NCBI GenBank assembly: GCA_041674705.1
Contig: JBAYVF010000006.1
Location: 25,021-89,020 of the forward strand
DNA: 64,000 nucleotides
Direction: 5' to 3'
Origin: Aquincolibacterium sp041674705
Lineage (GTDB): Bacteria > Omnitrophota > Omnitrophia > Omnitrophales > Aquincolibacteriaceae
Shown here: positions 40,216 to 48,427 of the stretch, piece by piece
Layout of the letters: each line of letters starts with the position of its first letter
Position numbering within the stretch: the stretch's first letter is position 1
The notes under the pieces: generated by a model
The model's database searches: none
What the model was told of the DNA's origin: nothing
Seen by the model: the letters and a program-made list of their open reading frames with translations, nothing else
Position numbers and translations under genes: made by a program

Positions 40216-40345
40216 CCCCGTTAGAGATAGGAAACGCTTTTTAGAAAGCGTTTCCGTGGGTTACTAAGCATCGACTGCGCTGAAATCATTTCGTTTTTAA
40301 CCGCCCCATCCCAGCGAACTATTCACATCCCAATCTCTAACGGGG
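40216..40345. repeat. Inverted-repeat region between crcB and DUF190
   Basis: Outer arms CCCCGTTAGAGAT (40216-40228) and ATCTCTAACGGGG (40333-40345) are perfect 13-bp complements. An inner hairpin GGAAACGCTTT / AAAGCGTTTCC lies at 40230-40255. On the minus strand this is the leader of the DUF190 gene. I checked it for a fluoride riboswitch and saw no convincing match. Confidence 0.65.
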
Positions 40346-40355
40346 CAAGCTCCTG

Positions 40356-40730
40356 TTAGATCCACCGAGCGAGCATGACGCCCAGCCGGAAAACCAGAAA
40401 GCCCAGGATCACGCTCAGGGCGATATTCATAAAGGCATAAAGGCTTTCGCCGTCTTTGGTGAGATTCGCGGTTTCAAGGATAAAACTCGAAAAAGTGGTG
40501 AAGGCGCCGCAAAAACCGATCATGAGGAATACGCGAGCGGCAGGTCCCAACAGGAATTTTTCTTCGGCGAGGACAGCGAGAAAGCCGATCGCGAAGCAAC
40601 CGATAAGATTGACTACCAGGGTCCCAAAGGGGAATGTGACTCCGAAGACGCGGTGGACGGCTCCCGAAAGGAAGTAGCGGGCAAAGGTTCCGAGAACACC
40701 GCCAGCCGCCAAACCGATCCACTTCGCCAT
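40356..40730 (-). CDS. crcB: Fluoride efflux channel CrcB/FluC
   Basis: A 124-residue four-helix membrane protein. Family marks are GGVLGTFARYFLSG, PFGTLVVNLIGCFAIGF, the conserved GFCGAFTTFSSF with the phenylalanine box, and a final hydrophobic helix. Two copies form a dual-topology fluoride channel that removes toxic fluoride. ATG 40730 with GGAGAT upstream is used; the longer upstream frame overlaps the preceding flavin reductase gene and is not family-like. The DUF190 partner lies downstream. Confidence 0.95.
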   Translation of the reverse strand: MAKWIGLAAGGVLGTFARYFLSGAVHRVFGVTFPFGTLVVNLIGCFAIGFLAVLAEEKFLLGPAARVFLMIGFCGAFTTFSSFILETANLTKDGESLYAFMNIALSVILGFLVFRLGVMLARWI

Positions 40731-40746
40731 TTTAGAGATCTCCGTA

Positions 40747-41349
40747 TTATTTTTTTCCGCCAAAAGGCTTGGCGGATCCGCCTCCGGCGGACTTACCGAC
40801 GGTGAAGGCCTGGCCGAGGAACTTGCCGGTCGCATAATAAGCGCTTGTGCCCGGATCGAACATGAAAGCTTTCATTTTTTCCGGATCGGGAAAGCCTTTG
40901 GAGTTGAGCGCCGACTCTTCCACCTTGATATCCTTGATCTCGCCGATGAATTGCGTGTGAATGCCGAGCTTGTGCGTTTCTTTCAGCGTGCATTCCAGGA
41001 CGAAAGGAAATTCCTTGATGTAGGGTGCGTCGACGAGATCGCTTTTGACGGGCGTCAACCCCGTAGCCTTAAATTTATCTTCGGTCTTCCCGGAAACGAT
41101 CCCGAAATAATCCGCTTCTTTCATATGTTTTTCGGAAGGAATATTTACGGTGAAGGCTTTTTTCGCCAGAATGTTCTCATAGGTCTTGCGATGATCGCGT
41201 ATCGAGACCGTCACGCAAGGCGGTTCGGAGCAGGCGATGCCGCCCCAGGCCACGTTCATGGCGTTGGGAGCGCCTTTCGCGTCATAAGAACAGACGATCA
41301 GGACAGGAGTCGGAAAGAGAAGCGTTTTGGTACCGAGCGATTTTTTCAT
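40747..41349 (-). CDS. Flavin reductase / flavoredoxin-like FMN-binding protein
   Basis: A 200-residue protein of the flavin reductase-like (flavoredoxin) family: LLFPTPVLIVCSYDAKGAPNAMNVAWGG, ACSEPPCVTVSIRDHRKTYENI, FTVNIPSEKHMKEADYFGIVSGKTEDKF and FIGEIKDI. Such proteins bind FMN and pass electrons in anaerobic metabolism; the partner is unknown. The last residues are Gly/Lys-rich. The start ATG 41349 is the very end of a 93-bp repeat (AAAGGTATTGGGACTATG) which thus supplies the upstream AAAGG and the start; the same arrangement precedes the gene at 49573. It lies 16 bases upstream of crcB on the same strand. Confidence 0.88.
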   Translation of the reverse strand: MKKSLGTKTLLFPTPVLIVCSYDAKGAPNAMNVAWGGIACSEPPCVTVSIRDHRKTYENILAKKAFTVNIPSEKHMKEADYFGIVSGKTEDKFKATGLTPVKSDLVDAPYIKEFPFVLECTLKETHKLGIHTQFIGEIKDIKVEESALNSKGFPDPEKMKAFMFDPGTSAYYATGKFLGQAFTVGKSAGGGSAKPFGGKK

Positions 41350-41434
41350 AGTCCCAATACCTTTCAATTTTTGCGAAGCAGAAATTGGGGCAATCCCAAC
41401 TGCCCTTTATGTAAAGAAATCAAAAGTTGGGATA
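41342..41434 (-). repeat. 93-bp repeat, copy 1 (upstream of flavin reductase gene)
   Basis: Read on the minus strand, it runs from TATCCCAACTTTT through GATTGCCCCAATTT and AAATTGAAAGGTATTGGGAC to ATGAAAAA. It differs from copy 2 (49488-49580) at about 8 of 93 positions. Internal complementary pairs are CCCAA / TTGGG and CCAATTT / AAATTG. Confidence 0.85.
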
Positions 41435-41451
41435 GACGCCACCAAAAAAGT

Positions 41452-42198
41452 TTAACGGCCTTCGATATTGAGCACGTGCGTTTTCTTTTTCAGGAAACGG
41501 AAAACAAGATAGATCACAAGGGAGGTCCCAAAAAAGATCCACCAAAAAGGCGCGATCTTATGGTCGGGTTTCGTAAAAAGGTCCGCGGCGATCCCGAGCA
41601 CGGTGAGGGCAGAGATCATGCCAAATTGTGTCGAATGCTCCCGGCGCAACACGGTCTTCCACGCGTACGGGAGTTCCGGTTTTTGAAACCCCGAGAATTT
41701 TGGAATAAAGACGGGCGTTTTCAAGGACCATTCCACGAATGTCTGCCCAAATTTCTGGCGCAGGAATTCTTCTTCCGTGAAAATGATGCGCTCGTAGAAG
41801 ATCCAGAAAATAGCAATTCCTGCGAGCGTGAACCACCAAACCTGGATAAAGAGTAGAAGTCCAAGGCAAATGAGGAAATTTCCAAGATAAAGAGGGTTGC
41901 GGACCACCGAATACAAACCCTTGGTGTTCAGACTTTCCGCGACCTGGGTTTGCGTGTTGCGTCCCGAAGTTCCTCTTGGAACATAACCGGCCACGAGGCA
42001 GCGCACGATGAACCCCGAAAGGGAAATGAGGATGCAGATCGCTTTCCAGAGGCTGCCGGAAAAACCGCTGAAGAATGGATGAGAATATTGGGGATCCAGG
42101 AGCGCTGCGACGACCAAGGGGCCTACCAGGAGAGGAAGGTAACTTCGGTGACGGAAGAGGAACGCGCCTTGTTTTTCATAAGTTTCTTTGAGAGCCAT
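41452..42198 (-). CDS. Isoprenylcysteine carboxyl methyltransferase (ICMT)-family membrane protein
   Basis: A 248-residue membrane protein with about six hydrophobic segments. In the middle is the ICMT/PEMT signature: GLYSVVRNPLYLGNFLICLGLLLF, and EEEFLRQKFGQTFVEW further on, which bind S-adenosylmethionine in family members. Bacterial homologues are mostly uncharacterised methyltransferases acting on lipids or quinone-like substrates. The C-terminal third adds two further membrane helices, ending in a basic tail. No neighbour indicates the substrate. Confidence 0.85.
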   Translation of the reverse strand: MALKETYEKQGAFLFRHRSYLPLLVGPLVVAALLDPQYSHPFFSGFSGSLWKAICILISLSGFIVRCLVAGYVPRGTSGRNTQTQVAESLNTKGLYSVVRNPLYLGNFLICLGLLLFIQVWWFTLAGIAIFWIFYERIIFTEEEFLRQKFGQTFVEWSLKTPVFIPKFSGFQKPELPYAWKTVLRREHSTQFGMISALTVLGIAADLFTKPDHKIAPFWWIFFGTSLVIYLVFRFLKKKTHVLNIEGR

Positions 42199-42296
42199 AA
42201 CGACCTTTCAGGTTTTACCGCTATTTTAAAATATCAACAATGAAACAACCGATCCAACGATTTTATTCTAATTCTTCTTTCAGGAAAAAGACAGTT

Positions 42297-42941
42297 TTAA
42301 GGCTTTTTCCTCGAACTTGCCCCGTGAGACGGGGTGAACAACCATTCCCTTAAGATCGGGAGAAAAGAAAGAACAATCACGACCAGGATAACCCAGTGAA
42401 CTTTTTTTTCAATGTTCGGGATCGTGCGGCCGAGAGAAAACCCCAGGAGCGTCATACTCGCGATCCAGCCCAACCCACCGCCGATACTGTAAGCGAGGAA
42501 TTTTCGGTAGGGCATCCGGCCGACGCCGGCCACGGTCGGGGCAAAGGTTCGGACGATCGGGACAAAGCGCGCCAGGATGAGTGTTTTTGCGCCATATTTA
42601 TCGTAAAACTTTTGTGTCCGGGTCAAATGGTCCTTATGAAAGAAAAAAGAATCGGTACGGCTGAAAAGCTTCGGGCCGAAATGACGCCCAAGCCAGTAAC
42701 CGGTATTGTCGCCGGCGATTGCGGCCAGGGCGAGCAAAGGGATAAGGATTTCGATCCGGAGCGCGCCTTCTACTGCCGCGAAAAGACCGGCCGTGACAAG
42801 CAGCGAATCGCCCGGGAGGAAAAAACCGGCGAGAAGCCCTGTTTCGGCATAAATGATGATCACAAGGACTGTGTAACCCCCCCAGCGGATAAGGTCCTGG
42901 AAGTGATAAAGCTTAGAAAAAAATTCGTGTAACCATTCCAT
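42297..42941 (-). CDS. DedA family membrane protein
   Basis: A 214-residue DedA (SNARE-associated) protein. It shows GLLAGFFLPGDSLLVTAGLFA, AIAGDNTGYWLGRHFGPKLF, and the signature RFVPIVRTFAPTVAGVGRMPYRKFLAYSIGGGLGW. Family members help lipid carrier flipping and proton-motive-force homeostasis in the inner membrane. Length and topology are normal. It lies 18 bases downstream of the B12-binding radical SAM gene, so probably in the same transcript. Confidence 0.95.
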   Translation of the reverse strand: MEWLHEFFSKLYHFQDLIRWGGYTVLVIIIYAETGLLAGFFLPGDSLLVTAGLFAAVEGALRIEILIPLLALAAIAGDNTGYWLGRHFGPKLFSRTDSFFFHKDHLTRTQKFYDKYGAKTLILARFVPIVRTFAPTVAGVGRMPYRKFLAYSIGGGLGWIASMTLLGFSLGRTIPNIEKKVHWVILVVIVLSFLPILREWLFTPSHGASSRKKP

Positions 42942-42959
42942 GAATGCCCCTTGTCGCAG

Positions 42960-44585
42960 CTATTTGATTGAGAGGATCTTATTTTCTTGAGTCGTGATGG
43001 TATCAAGTTTTCCCCATAATTGGAAGAATAGTTCGGGCCTGAAACGGAAAAGCGGTTCAAGGCCTTGGGAGGTTGAGGCGTAAAAGATTTTTTCGTTTAT
43101 TAATTTCTGTAAAACTTCAACGCCCGTGGCCGATCGGCGATCCCGCTTCGAGGCGATCGCCAGCGCCTCGGAAAGGGGGATTGTTTTTGAGGCAAACGAG
43201 ATGCCTTTCAGGAAGTTCAGGATACGGGTCGTGATAAGAAGCGTGTAAAGATCCTCACGCTTGAAATCCCGGGTTTCGATCGCCATGGCCGTGAGGCGCG
43301 CTGTGAAGACATCGGTTTCGGAAGGGGCATCAAAATGCCTGGCGATAGGCGAATGCGGAATAAGATAAAAAGGGGAAGCGCCCAGAAGCATAGGGAGCTT
43401 GGCGTTAAAAAGGAGTGTCTTGATCATGGAGGCAAGCGTGTCGCCCGGGAGTCCCAGGATCTGATAAGCAACGACCTTAAAGCCGAGCGCTGCTGCGTTT
43501 TTTAAAACTTCGCGGTATTTCGCGAGCGGGTTGGGCCTCTGGACTGTCTTAAGTAAAGCCGTGTTTGTGCTTACAAGCGAAAGGTTCAGATGTGTGAATC
43601 CCGCTTGTCGCATAAGTTTGAGGATGCTGCGGTCGAGCGTCCAGTAGCAGACTCCGTTCATGGCGAGGAGCTGGATATCTTTTAGGGGGAATTCCCGGAT
43701 AAGTTGTTTACACAGCCCGGTCATTTCCTTCCGGTCGAACGTAAGGTTGTCATCTTCGAAATCAAAGACACGATAACCTTCGTTGTAACGCTGCTTGATC
43801 TCGGTGAGAATGCTTTTGGCGGAGCGCCTGCGGCATTTATGGCCGAACGTCTTGTGGACCGAACAAAAAGCGCAGCGGTAAGGGCATCCGCGTGACGTGA
43901 TGATGAAACAAAGGGGCTTCTTCTCAAAAAGATAATGATTCTGAGGAAGGTCAGAAAAATCGGGGAATGGAAGCGCTTCGATCGGGAAGTTCTCTTTTCG
44001 CGGATTTAAAATCAATCGCCCGCGCTTTTTATATCCAAGATTCGGGATCTTTGCGAAATTTTTGCCACTCTTTAAAACCTTCAAAAATTCCACGAACGGC
44101 TTTTCGCCTTCGCCCTGAATTACGAAGTCGATCGCCGGATGCGCGAGCATGGTTTCCGGCATGGCGGACACGTGAGCACCTCCGATCAGAATGGGAACAT
44201 CCCAACGCTTTTTGATCGCTTCCGCGCAGCGGAAAACCTCGCGATGATAAGGGGCAAAAAGAGCTGCGATGCCGACAAGATCCGGCTTTTCTTTCGCAAC
44301 TTCTTCAGCGATCGTCTCAAAATCCGCGCCGAAGTGATAATAGTGATGGAAAGTCGAGAAAGGGCTTTTGTCATCTTTGGAATAATAATCTTTTAAATAG
44401 GCGAGCTCTTTCGGGAGCGGGATCGTTTTCCGGCCCCAACCGTGGTGGTAATCTCTGATCGTGACCCGGACTCCTGGGATATGTTTTTGCGCCGCGGCTT
44501 TGAGATAGGCCAGGCCGATCGGTTGGAGACGGATGTCCGTATTGTAGAAATCCTCGACCGGAGGTTGTAAAAGCAGGACCTTCAT
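42960..44585 (-). CDS. B12-binding domain radical SAM protein
   Basis: A 541-residue protein. The N-terminal cobalamin-binding domain has VLLLQPPVEDFYNTDIRLQPIGLAYL, AALFAPYHREVF, and PILIGGAHVSAMPETML. A radical SAM domain follows with CIITSRGCPYRCAFCSVHKTFG (Cys-x3-Cys-x2-Cys, near residue 240) and FDFEDDNLTFDRKEM. About 150 residues of helical C-terminal region remain. Members of this group methylate or rearrange lipids, cofactors or peptides; the substrate is unknown. The start ATG 44585 overlaps the stop of the pseudouridine synthase gene (ATGA). Together with nrdJ it points to real use of cobalamin. Confidence 0.9.
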   Translation of the reverse strand: MKVLLLQPPVEDFYNTDIRLQPIGLAYLKAAAQKHIPGVRVTIRDYHHGWGRKTIPLPKELAYLKDYYSKDDKSPFSTFHHYYHFGADFETIAEEVAKEKPDLVGIAALFAPYHREVFRCAEAIKKRWDVPILIGGAHVSAMPETMLAHPAIDFVIQGEGEKPFVEFLKVLKSGKNFAKIPNLGYKKRGRLILNPRKENFPIEALPFPDFSDLPQNHYLFEKKPLCFIITSRGCPYRCAFCSVHKTFGHKCRRRSAKSILTEIKQRYNEGYRVFDFEDDNLTFDRKEMTGLCKQLIREFPLKDIQLLAMNGVCYWTLDRSILKLMRQAGFTHLNLSLVSTNTALLKTVQRPNPLAKYREVLKNAAALGFKVVAYQILGLPGDTLASMIKTLLFNAKLPMLLGASPFYLIPHSPIARHFDAPSETDVFTARLTAMAIETRDFKREDLYTLLITTRILNFLKGISFASKTIPLSEALAIASKRDRRSATGVEVLQKLINEKIFYASTSQGLEPLFRFRPELFFQLWGKLDTITTQENKILSIK

Positions 44586-45316
44586 CGCTTCTTCGGGGAG
44601 ACCCTGAGCAGGCAATCTTCCAGATCTTCTGGAAGCGGAGATTCAAGCGTGAGCAATTTGCCGCTTGTCGGATGCGGGAAGATCAGCCGCCAGGCGTGAA
44701 GAAACATCCGGTGAAGACCGAGCGCCGCCTTCAGTTCCTTGTTGAGCGTAAAATTTCCGTAGAGCCGGTCGCCGGCCACCGGATGACCGTGATAGGCCGA
44801 CTGCACGCGGATCTGGTGCGTTTTTCCGGTCAAAAGTTCGATCTCCAGAAGCGATAGATTGAACTTCGGAAAATATTCTTTCATTTTATAATTCAAAAAT
44901 GCGTTGGGCCGGCCGAGCGTGCTGATCGCTGAACGGATCCCTCCCTCGGACCGTCGTTCCATCATGTTATCGCGCCATATCCCGTGCGCCGGCATCGGCT
45001 TTCTTGAAACAAGAGCAAGATAATTTTTTTTGACGGCTCGTTCCTCGAATGCTTTTCGGCAAGCCGCGACGCTTTTCTTGTTCTTGGCCGCCAGAAGCAC
45101 TCCGGAGGTGTCTTGATCGAGGCGATGGATGAGCCAGATCGGGCCTTGAGGTGTTTGAAATCGACGATCCCCAAGATCATAAGGACCTTCGAAAGCGGAG
45201 GAGAGGCTTTTGGATCCAGGATTTGGATGTGAGAGGACCCCTTCCGGCTTGTCAATGACGAGCAGATCGGCGTCCTCAAAGAGGATCGGGCATTGCGTAA
45301 AAAAGGAGTTTGCCAT
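44582..45316 (-). CDS. RluA-family RNA pseudouridine synthase
   Basis: A 244-residue RluA-type synthase. It shows ILFEDADLLVIDKPEGVLSHP, the catalytic motif LIHRLDQDTSGVLLAAKN (aspartate in RLDxxTSG), GKTHQIRVQSAYHGHPVAGDRLYG, and a C-terminal LHAWRLIFPHPTSG. No S4 domain is present. Target uridines in rRNA or tRNA cannot be told from sequence. ATG 45316 matches the family start; an in-frame upstream extension runs toward the hairpin repeat. It is translationally coupled to the downstream radical SAM gene. Confidence 0.92.
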   Translation of the reverse strand: MANSFFTQCPILFEDADLLVIDKPEGVLSHPNPGSKSLSSAFEGPYDLGDRRFQTPQGPIWLIHRLDQDTSGVLLAAKNKKSVAACRKAFEERAVKKNYLALVSRKPMPAHGIWRDNMMERRSEGGIRSAISTLGRPNAFLNYKMKEYFPKFNLSLLEIELLTGKTHQIRVQSAYHGHPVAGDRLYGNFTLNKELKAALGLHRMFLHAWRLIFPHPTSGKLLTLESPLPEDLEDCLLRVSPKKR

Positions 45317-45341
45317 TAGGAAAAGGACCTTTTTAAATGCG

Positions 45342-45410
45342 CCCGCCACAAAGCGCTGGCGGGTCCGTCCGACAGCGCGAGCGGACGGGTCCGCCGCGCT
45401 GTTTGGCGGA
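45342..45410. repeat. Chain of three perfect hairpins
   Basis: CCCGCCA / TGGCGGG, CCGTCCG / CGGACGG and TCCGCC / GGCGGA follow one another, each with a loop that contains an AGCGC or GCGCT motif. The chain starts right after the Lys/Cys peptide stop codon (minus strand) and could serve as its terminator or processing signal, or be another mobile hairpin chain. Confidence 0.7.
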
Positions 45411-45494
45411 TTAGCTGCAGCAGCAACCGCAGCGGGATTTTTTCGCTGTTTTCTTAGTTTTCTTTTTTGCGGCTTTTTTTGCTTTTTTGGCCAT
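45411..45494 (-). CDS. 27-residue lysine-rich peptide with C-terminal cysteine cluster
   Basis: A very small gene with an excellent ribosome binding site (AAAGGAG, 6 bases before ATG 45494). The product begins MAKKAKKAAKKKTKK, stays basic, and ends SRCGCCCS, with four cysteines in the last six residues. I do not recognise a named family. The basic part would bind nucleic acid or acidic membranes and the cysteines could bind a metal. It is preceded by the GDT1-type transporter gene 26 bases upstream and followed by three hairpins, among metal-transport genes on the same strand. Lys-Ala repeats can arise by slippage, but the good ribosome binding site supports a real gene. Confidence 0.6.
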   Translation of the reverse strand: MAKKAKKAAKKKTKKTAKKSRCGCCCS

Positions 45495-45520
45495 GACGAC
45501 TCCTTTGGGTTGAATTGCGG

Positions 45521-45793
45521 TTAAATTTTATTGAAGAACATCAACATCCCGATGACCACGAACGCTGTGGCGCCGCCATAACGTATGAACTCCGGTTTGA
45601 CGTATTTTGCCAGGAGAGTCCCGAGAATGACCGAGATCAGCGTGACAAGCGCATAGCCCGCGATCGATCCCAGGAATACGGACAAAGGTTTCCCGGTCTT
45701 GGAGGCCATGGTGATCCCCACGAGTTGCGTCTTATCGGCAAGTTCCGCAAAGAAGATAGCGCTTAAGGTTGCTAAAAAAATTTTCCAATCCAT
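45521..45793 (-). CDS. TMEM165/GDT1 (UPF0016) family cation transporter, single-domain
   Basis: A 90-residue membrane protein with three hydrophobic helices and one copy of the family motif, AELADKTQLVGITMAS (usual E-x-G/A-D-K-T). Eukaryotic and cyanobacterial GDT1 proteins have two such halves and export Mn2+ or Ca2+. Single-domain bacterial forms like this one are thought to form homodimers. CAAGGAGAC precedes the ATG. It lies about 70 bases downstream of mgtA with an extended -10 promoter of its own. Confidence 0.9.
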   Translation of the reverse strand: MDWKIFLATLSAIFFAELADKTQLVGITMASKTGKPLSVFLGSIAGYALVTLISVILGTLLAKYVKPEFIRYGGATAFVVIGMLMFFNKI

Positions 45794-45826
45794 AAAAGTC
45801 TCCTTGAAAGGTGATTGACAAAAGGA

Positions 45827-45835
45827 ATTGTACCA
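45827..45835 (-). promoter_or_regulatory. Extended -10 promoter before the GDT1-type gene
   Basis: On the minus strand TGGTACAAT forms an extended -10 element 34 bases before the gene start. No clear -35 box is seen, as is usual for extended -10 promoters. It lies in the mgtA-GDT1 gap. Confidence 0.4.
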
Positions 45836-45863
45836 TAAAGTACTCGTCGCGCACTGAGCGGAC

Positions 45864-48419
45864 TTAATATCCGTATTTCTTTACGTACCAGGACTTGATC
45901 TTTTGCGTCAGGGTCAGATAGGCGAGGACGATCACAAGGACCGAGAAACCGTAACCCCAGGTCGGCGGAACAAAGCCGAAGAATTTTCCCCAAGGGGAAA
46001 GCGTGACGGCAAAAGCGGTTCCGACGATACAAAGCGACATTTGGACCAGGAACCGGCTAGGGCGGCTTTCGAGGAACGGTATCTTGGCGGTTCGGATGAT
46101 ATAAATAATAAAGGTTTGAGTGCAGAGCGACTCCAGGAACCAGCCGGTATGGAAAAATTCCTGCGAGGCATGGAAAACAAAAAGCAAGATCCCGAAAGTC
46201 AAAAAATCAAAGAGGGAACTGATCGGGCCAAAGATGAGCATGAACCGGCGGATCGCGGCGATATCCCAACCTTTGGGAGTTTTCAGATATTCATCATCCA
46301 CCTTATCGGTCGGGATGGCGATCTGGGAGACGTCGTAAAGAAAATTATTGAACAAGATCTGGATCGGAAGCATCGGAAGAAAGGGAAGGAAAAGGCTCGC
46401 GCCGGTCATGCTGATCATATTCCCGAAATTAGAACTCGAACCCATCTTGATGTATTTCATGATGTTCCCGAAGGTTCTGCGACCTTCCAACACGCCGTCC
46501 TCAAGGACCAGGAGGCTTTTTTCAAGCAGGATAATGTCCGCGGATTCTTTGGCGATATCGACGGCGTTATTGACAGAAATGCCGACGTCCGAGGTTTTAA
46601 GGGCCGGCGCGTCGTTGATGCCGTCTCCCAAGTATCCGACGATCTGCCCGTTCTCATGAAGCGCATGAATAACACGTTCCTTCTGAAGCGGGGAGAGGCG
46701 TGCGAAGACGGTGGTTTTTTTGACCAGTTCCCGGAGCGTGATATCGCTGGCGGCCTCCAGCGTATCACCCGTGACGATCTCGTGGACATCCAACCCGACA
46801 TGGCTGCAGATCTTTTTGGTGACTAGTTCGTTGTCGCCAGTCAGCACTTTGAATTCGATGCCAAGATTTTTCAGGCGATGGATCGTTTCCTTGGCGCTGG
46901 GTTTCGGCGGGTCAAGGAACGCGAGGTAGCCGATCAGGACGAGGTTCTTTTCATCGTCCTTGCTGTAAACGCTTTTTTTCTCCGGCATGTTTTTATAGGC
47001 CACGGCCAGGACCCGGAAGCCGTCGGCGCTCAAAGAGTCGTATTCTTCCTTAAGATCGGAAAGGATCAAATTTTCCATTTCCAGGATCTCGCCGTCGAGT
47101 TCGTAATGACTGCAGCGTTTAAAGATCTCTTCGGGGGCGCCTTTGGAAATAAGCGTTTGTTTTCCCTCGGCTTCAACAATGACCGACATGATCCTGCGCG
47201 AAAAATCGAACGGGATCTCATCCTCTTTTTTATATTGTTCGGTCAGCACCAGTTCGTGCTTCAGGATCGCGCGGTCGAGCAAGTTCTTGAGGCCGGTCTG
47301 ATAGAAACTGTTGATGAAGGCGTATTTGAGGACCTCTTCGTTTTCAGCCCGGACCACGTCGCAGTGACGTTCGAGCACGACATCATCCAGCGTGAGGGTG
47401 CCGGTCTTGTCCGTACAGATCACGTTCATGGCGCCCAGGTTCTGGATCGAATTGAGACGCTTTACGATCACCTTTTTTTTGGACATAGCGATCGCTCCTT
47501 TGGAGAGATTGATCGTCACGAGCATCGGCAGCATTTCTGGCGTCAAGCCGACGGCGACGGCAAGAGAAAAAAGCAAAGCCGTTTTCCAATCGCCTTTGGT
47601 GAACAGATTGATCACAAAGATCGCCGCGACCATGACCATCATGACTTTGATCATAAGCCAAACGAAACGATTCACCCCTTTGTCGAAACTGGTTTGCGTG
47701 CGGATATTCGCCAAGCGCCTCGAAACTTCTCCAAATTGAGTGTCGATGCCGGTTTTAATCACCAGGCCCAGAGCTGTGCCGCTCACCACGCTGGATCCCA
47801 TGAACGCGATATTGGTCAGGCTGGTGACGGAAAGGCCTTGGGTGTTGATCGGGGCCGCGATTTTTTCAATGGGGAAGGATTCTCCTGTCAGGGAGGACTG
47901 ATTGATGAACAGGTCTTTACAGGAAAGGATGCGGAGGTCGGCAGGGATCATGTCGCCTGCGTAAAGGTCCACGATATCGCCCGGGACGATCTCTCGCATT
48001 TTGATCTCGGTTGGTTTTCCATCCCGGTTCACGGTGGCGGTGGCGCGTACGAGTTCGCTCAGCTTTTCGGCCTCTTTATTGGACTTGTATTCCTGGAAAA
48101 AGGACAAAAAAACGCTGAGGAAGATCATGAGCAGGACCAGCAACGCCTGGATATCTTCTCCGAAGCAGAGAGAAAATGTGGCGATGACCAAAAGGATGAT
48201 AACGAGCGGATCCGTAAATTTCTGGAGAAGCTGCCACAACGCGGTCCGCTTCTTTTTTTTGGCCGGTTCGTTGTAACCGTGTTTTTCAATGCGTAAAGCG
48301 GCTTCCTCTTCGGAGAGGCCTCCCCACGAGGTCATGAATTCTTTGAGGAGCTCCTCGGCGGTTGCCGCGCTAAAAAAAGAAACCGGCTTTTGATTTTTGG
48401 GATTCTGAGGATTTGGCAT
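45864..48419 (-). CDS. mgtA: Magnesium-translocating P-type ATPase MgtA
   Basis: An 851-residue P3B-type ATPase. It has the actuator loop SSLTGESFPIEK, phosphorylation motif ICTDKTGTLTLDD (aspartate near residue 337), GAPEEIFKRC nucleotide-binding segment and the hinge YLGDGINDAPALKTSDVGISV. The last helices include LFDFLTFGILLFVFHASQEFFHTGWFLESLCTQTFIIYIIRTAKIPF, which is characteristic of MgtA/MgtB rather than calcium pumps. It imports Mg2+. The N-terminal extension is short. No magnesium-sensing leader can sit directly upstream because the ArsP_2-like gene ends 8 bases before it, so both are probably co-transcribed. Confidence 0.95.
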   Translation of the reverse strand: MPNPQNPKNQKPVSFFSAATAEELLKEFMTSWGGLSEEEAALRIEKHGYNEPAKKKKRTALWQLLQKFTDPLVIILLVIATFSLCFGEDIQALLVLLMIFLSVFLSFFQEYKSNKEAEKLSELVRATATVNRDGKPTEIKMREIVPGDIVDLYAGDMIPADLRILSCKDLFINQSSLTGESFPIEKIAAPINTQGLSVTSLTNIAFMGSSVVSGTALGLVIKTGIDTQFGEVSRRLANIRTQTSFDKGVNRFVWLMIKVMMVMVAAIFVINLFTKGDWKTALLFSLAVAVGLTPEMLPMLVTINLSKGAIAMSKKKVIVKRLNSIQNLGAMNVICTDKTGTLTLDDVVLERHCDVVRAENEEVLKYAFINSFYQTGLKNLLDRAILKHELVLTEQYKKEDEIPFDFSRRIMSVIVEAEGKQTLISKGAPEEIFKRCSHYELDGEILEMENLILSDLKEEYDSLSADGFRVLAVAYKNMPEKKSVYSKDDEKNLVLIGYLAFLDPPKPSAKETIHRLKNLGIEFKVLTGDNELVTKKICSHVGLDVHEIVTGDTLEAASDITLRELVKKTTVFARLSPLQKERVIHALHENGQIVGYLGDGINDAPALKTSDVGISVNNAVDIAKESADIILLEKSLLVLEDGVLEGRRTFGNIMKYIKMGSSSNFGNMISMTGASLFLPFLPMLPIQILFNNFLYDVSQIAIPTDKVDDEYLKTPKGWDIAAIRRFMLIFGPISSLFDFLTFGILLFVFHASQEFFHTGWFLESLCTQTFIIYIIRTAKIPFLESRPSRFLVQMSLCIVGTAFAVTLSPWGKFFGFVPPTWGYGFSVLVIVLAYLTLTQKIKSWYVKKYGY

Positions 48420-48427
48420 GAGGAAGT

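Noticed and set aside
40207..40355. Fluoride riboswitch near crcB
   Set aside because: The sequence is downstream of crcB on its strand and consists of a symmetrical inverted repeat, without the small pseudoknot motif of crcB RNA.
46878..48296. Plus-strand ORF of 472 codons opposite mgtA
   Set aside because: Antisense to a complete MgtA with all P-type ATPase motifs; the translation is His/Asp/Arg-rich shadow sequence.
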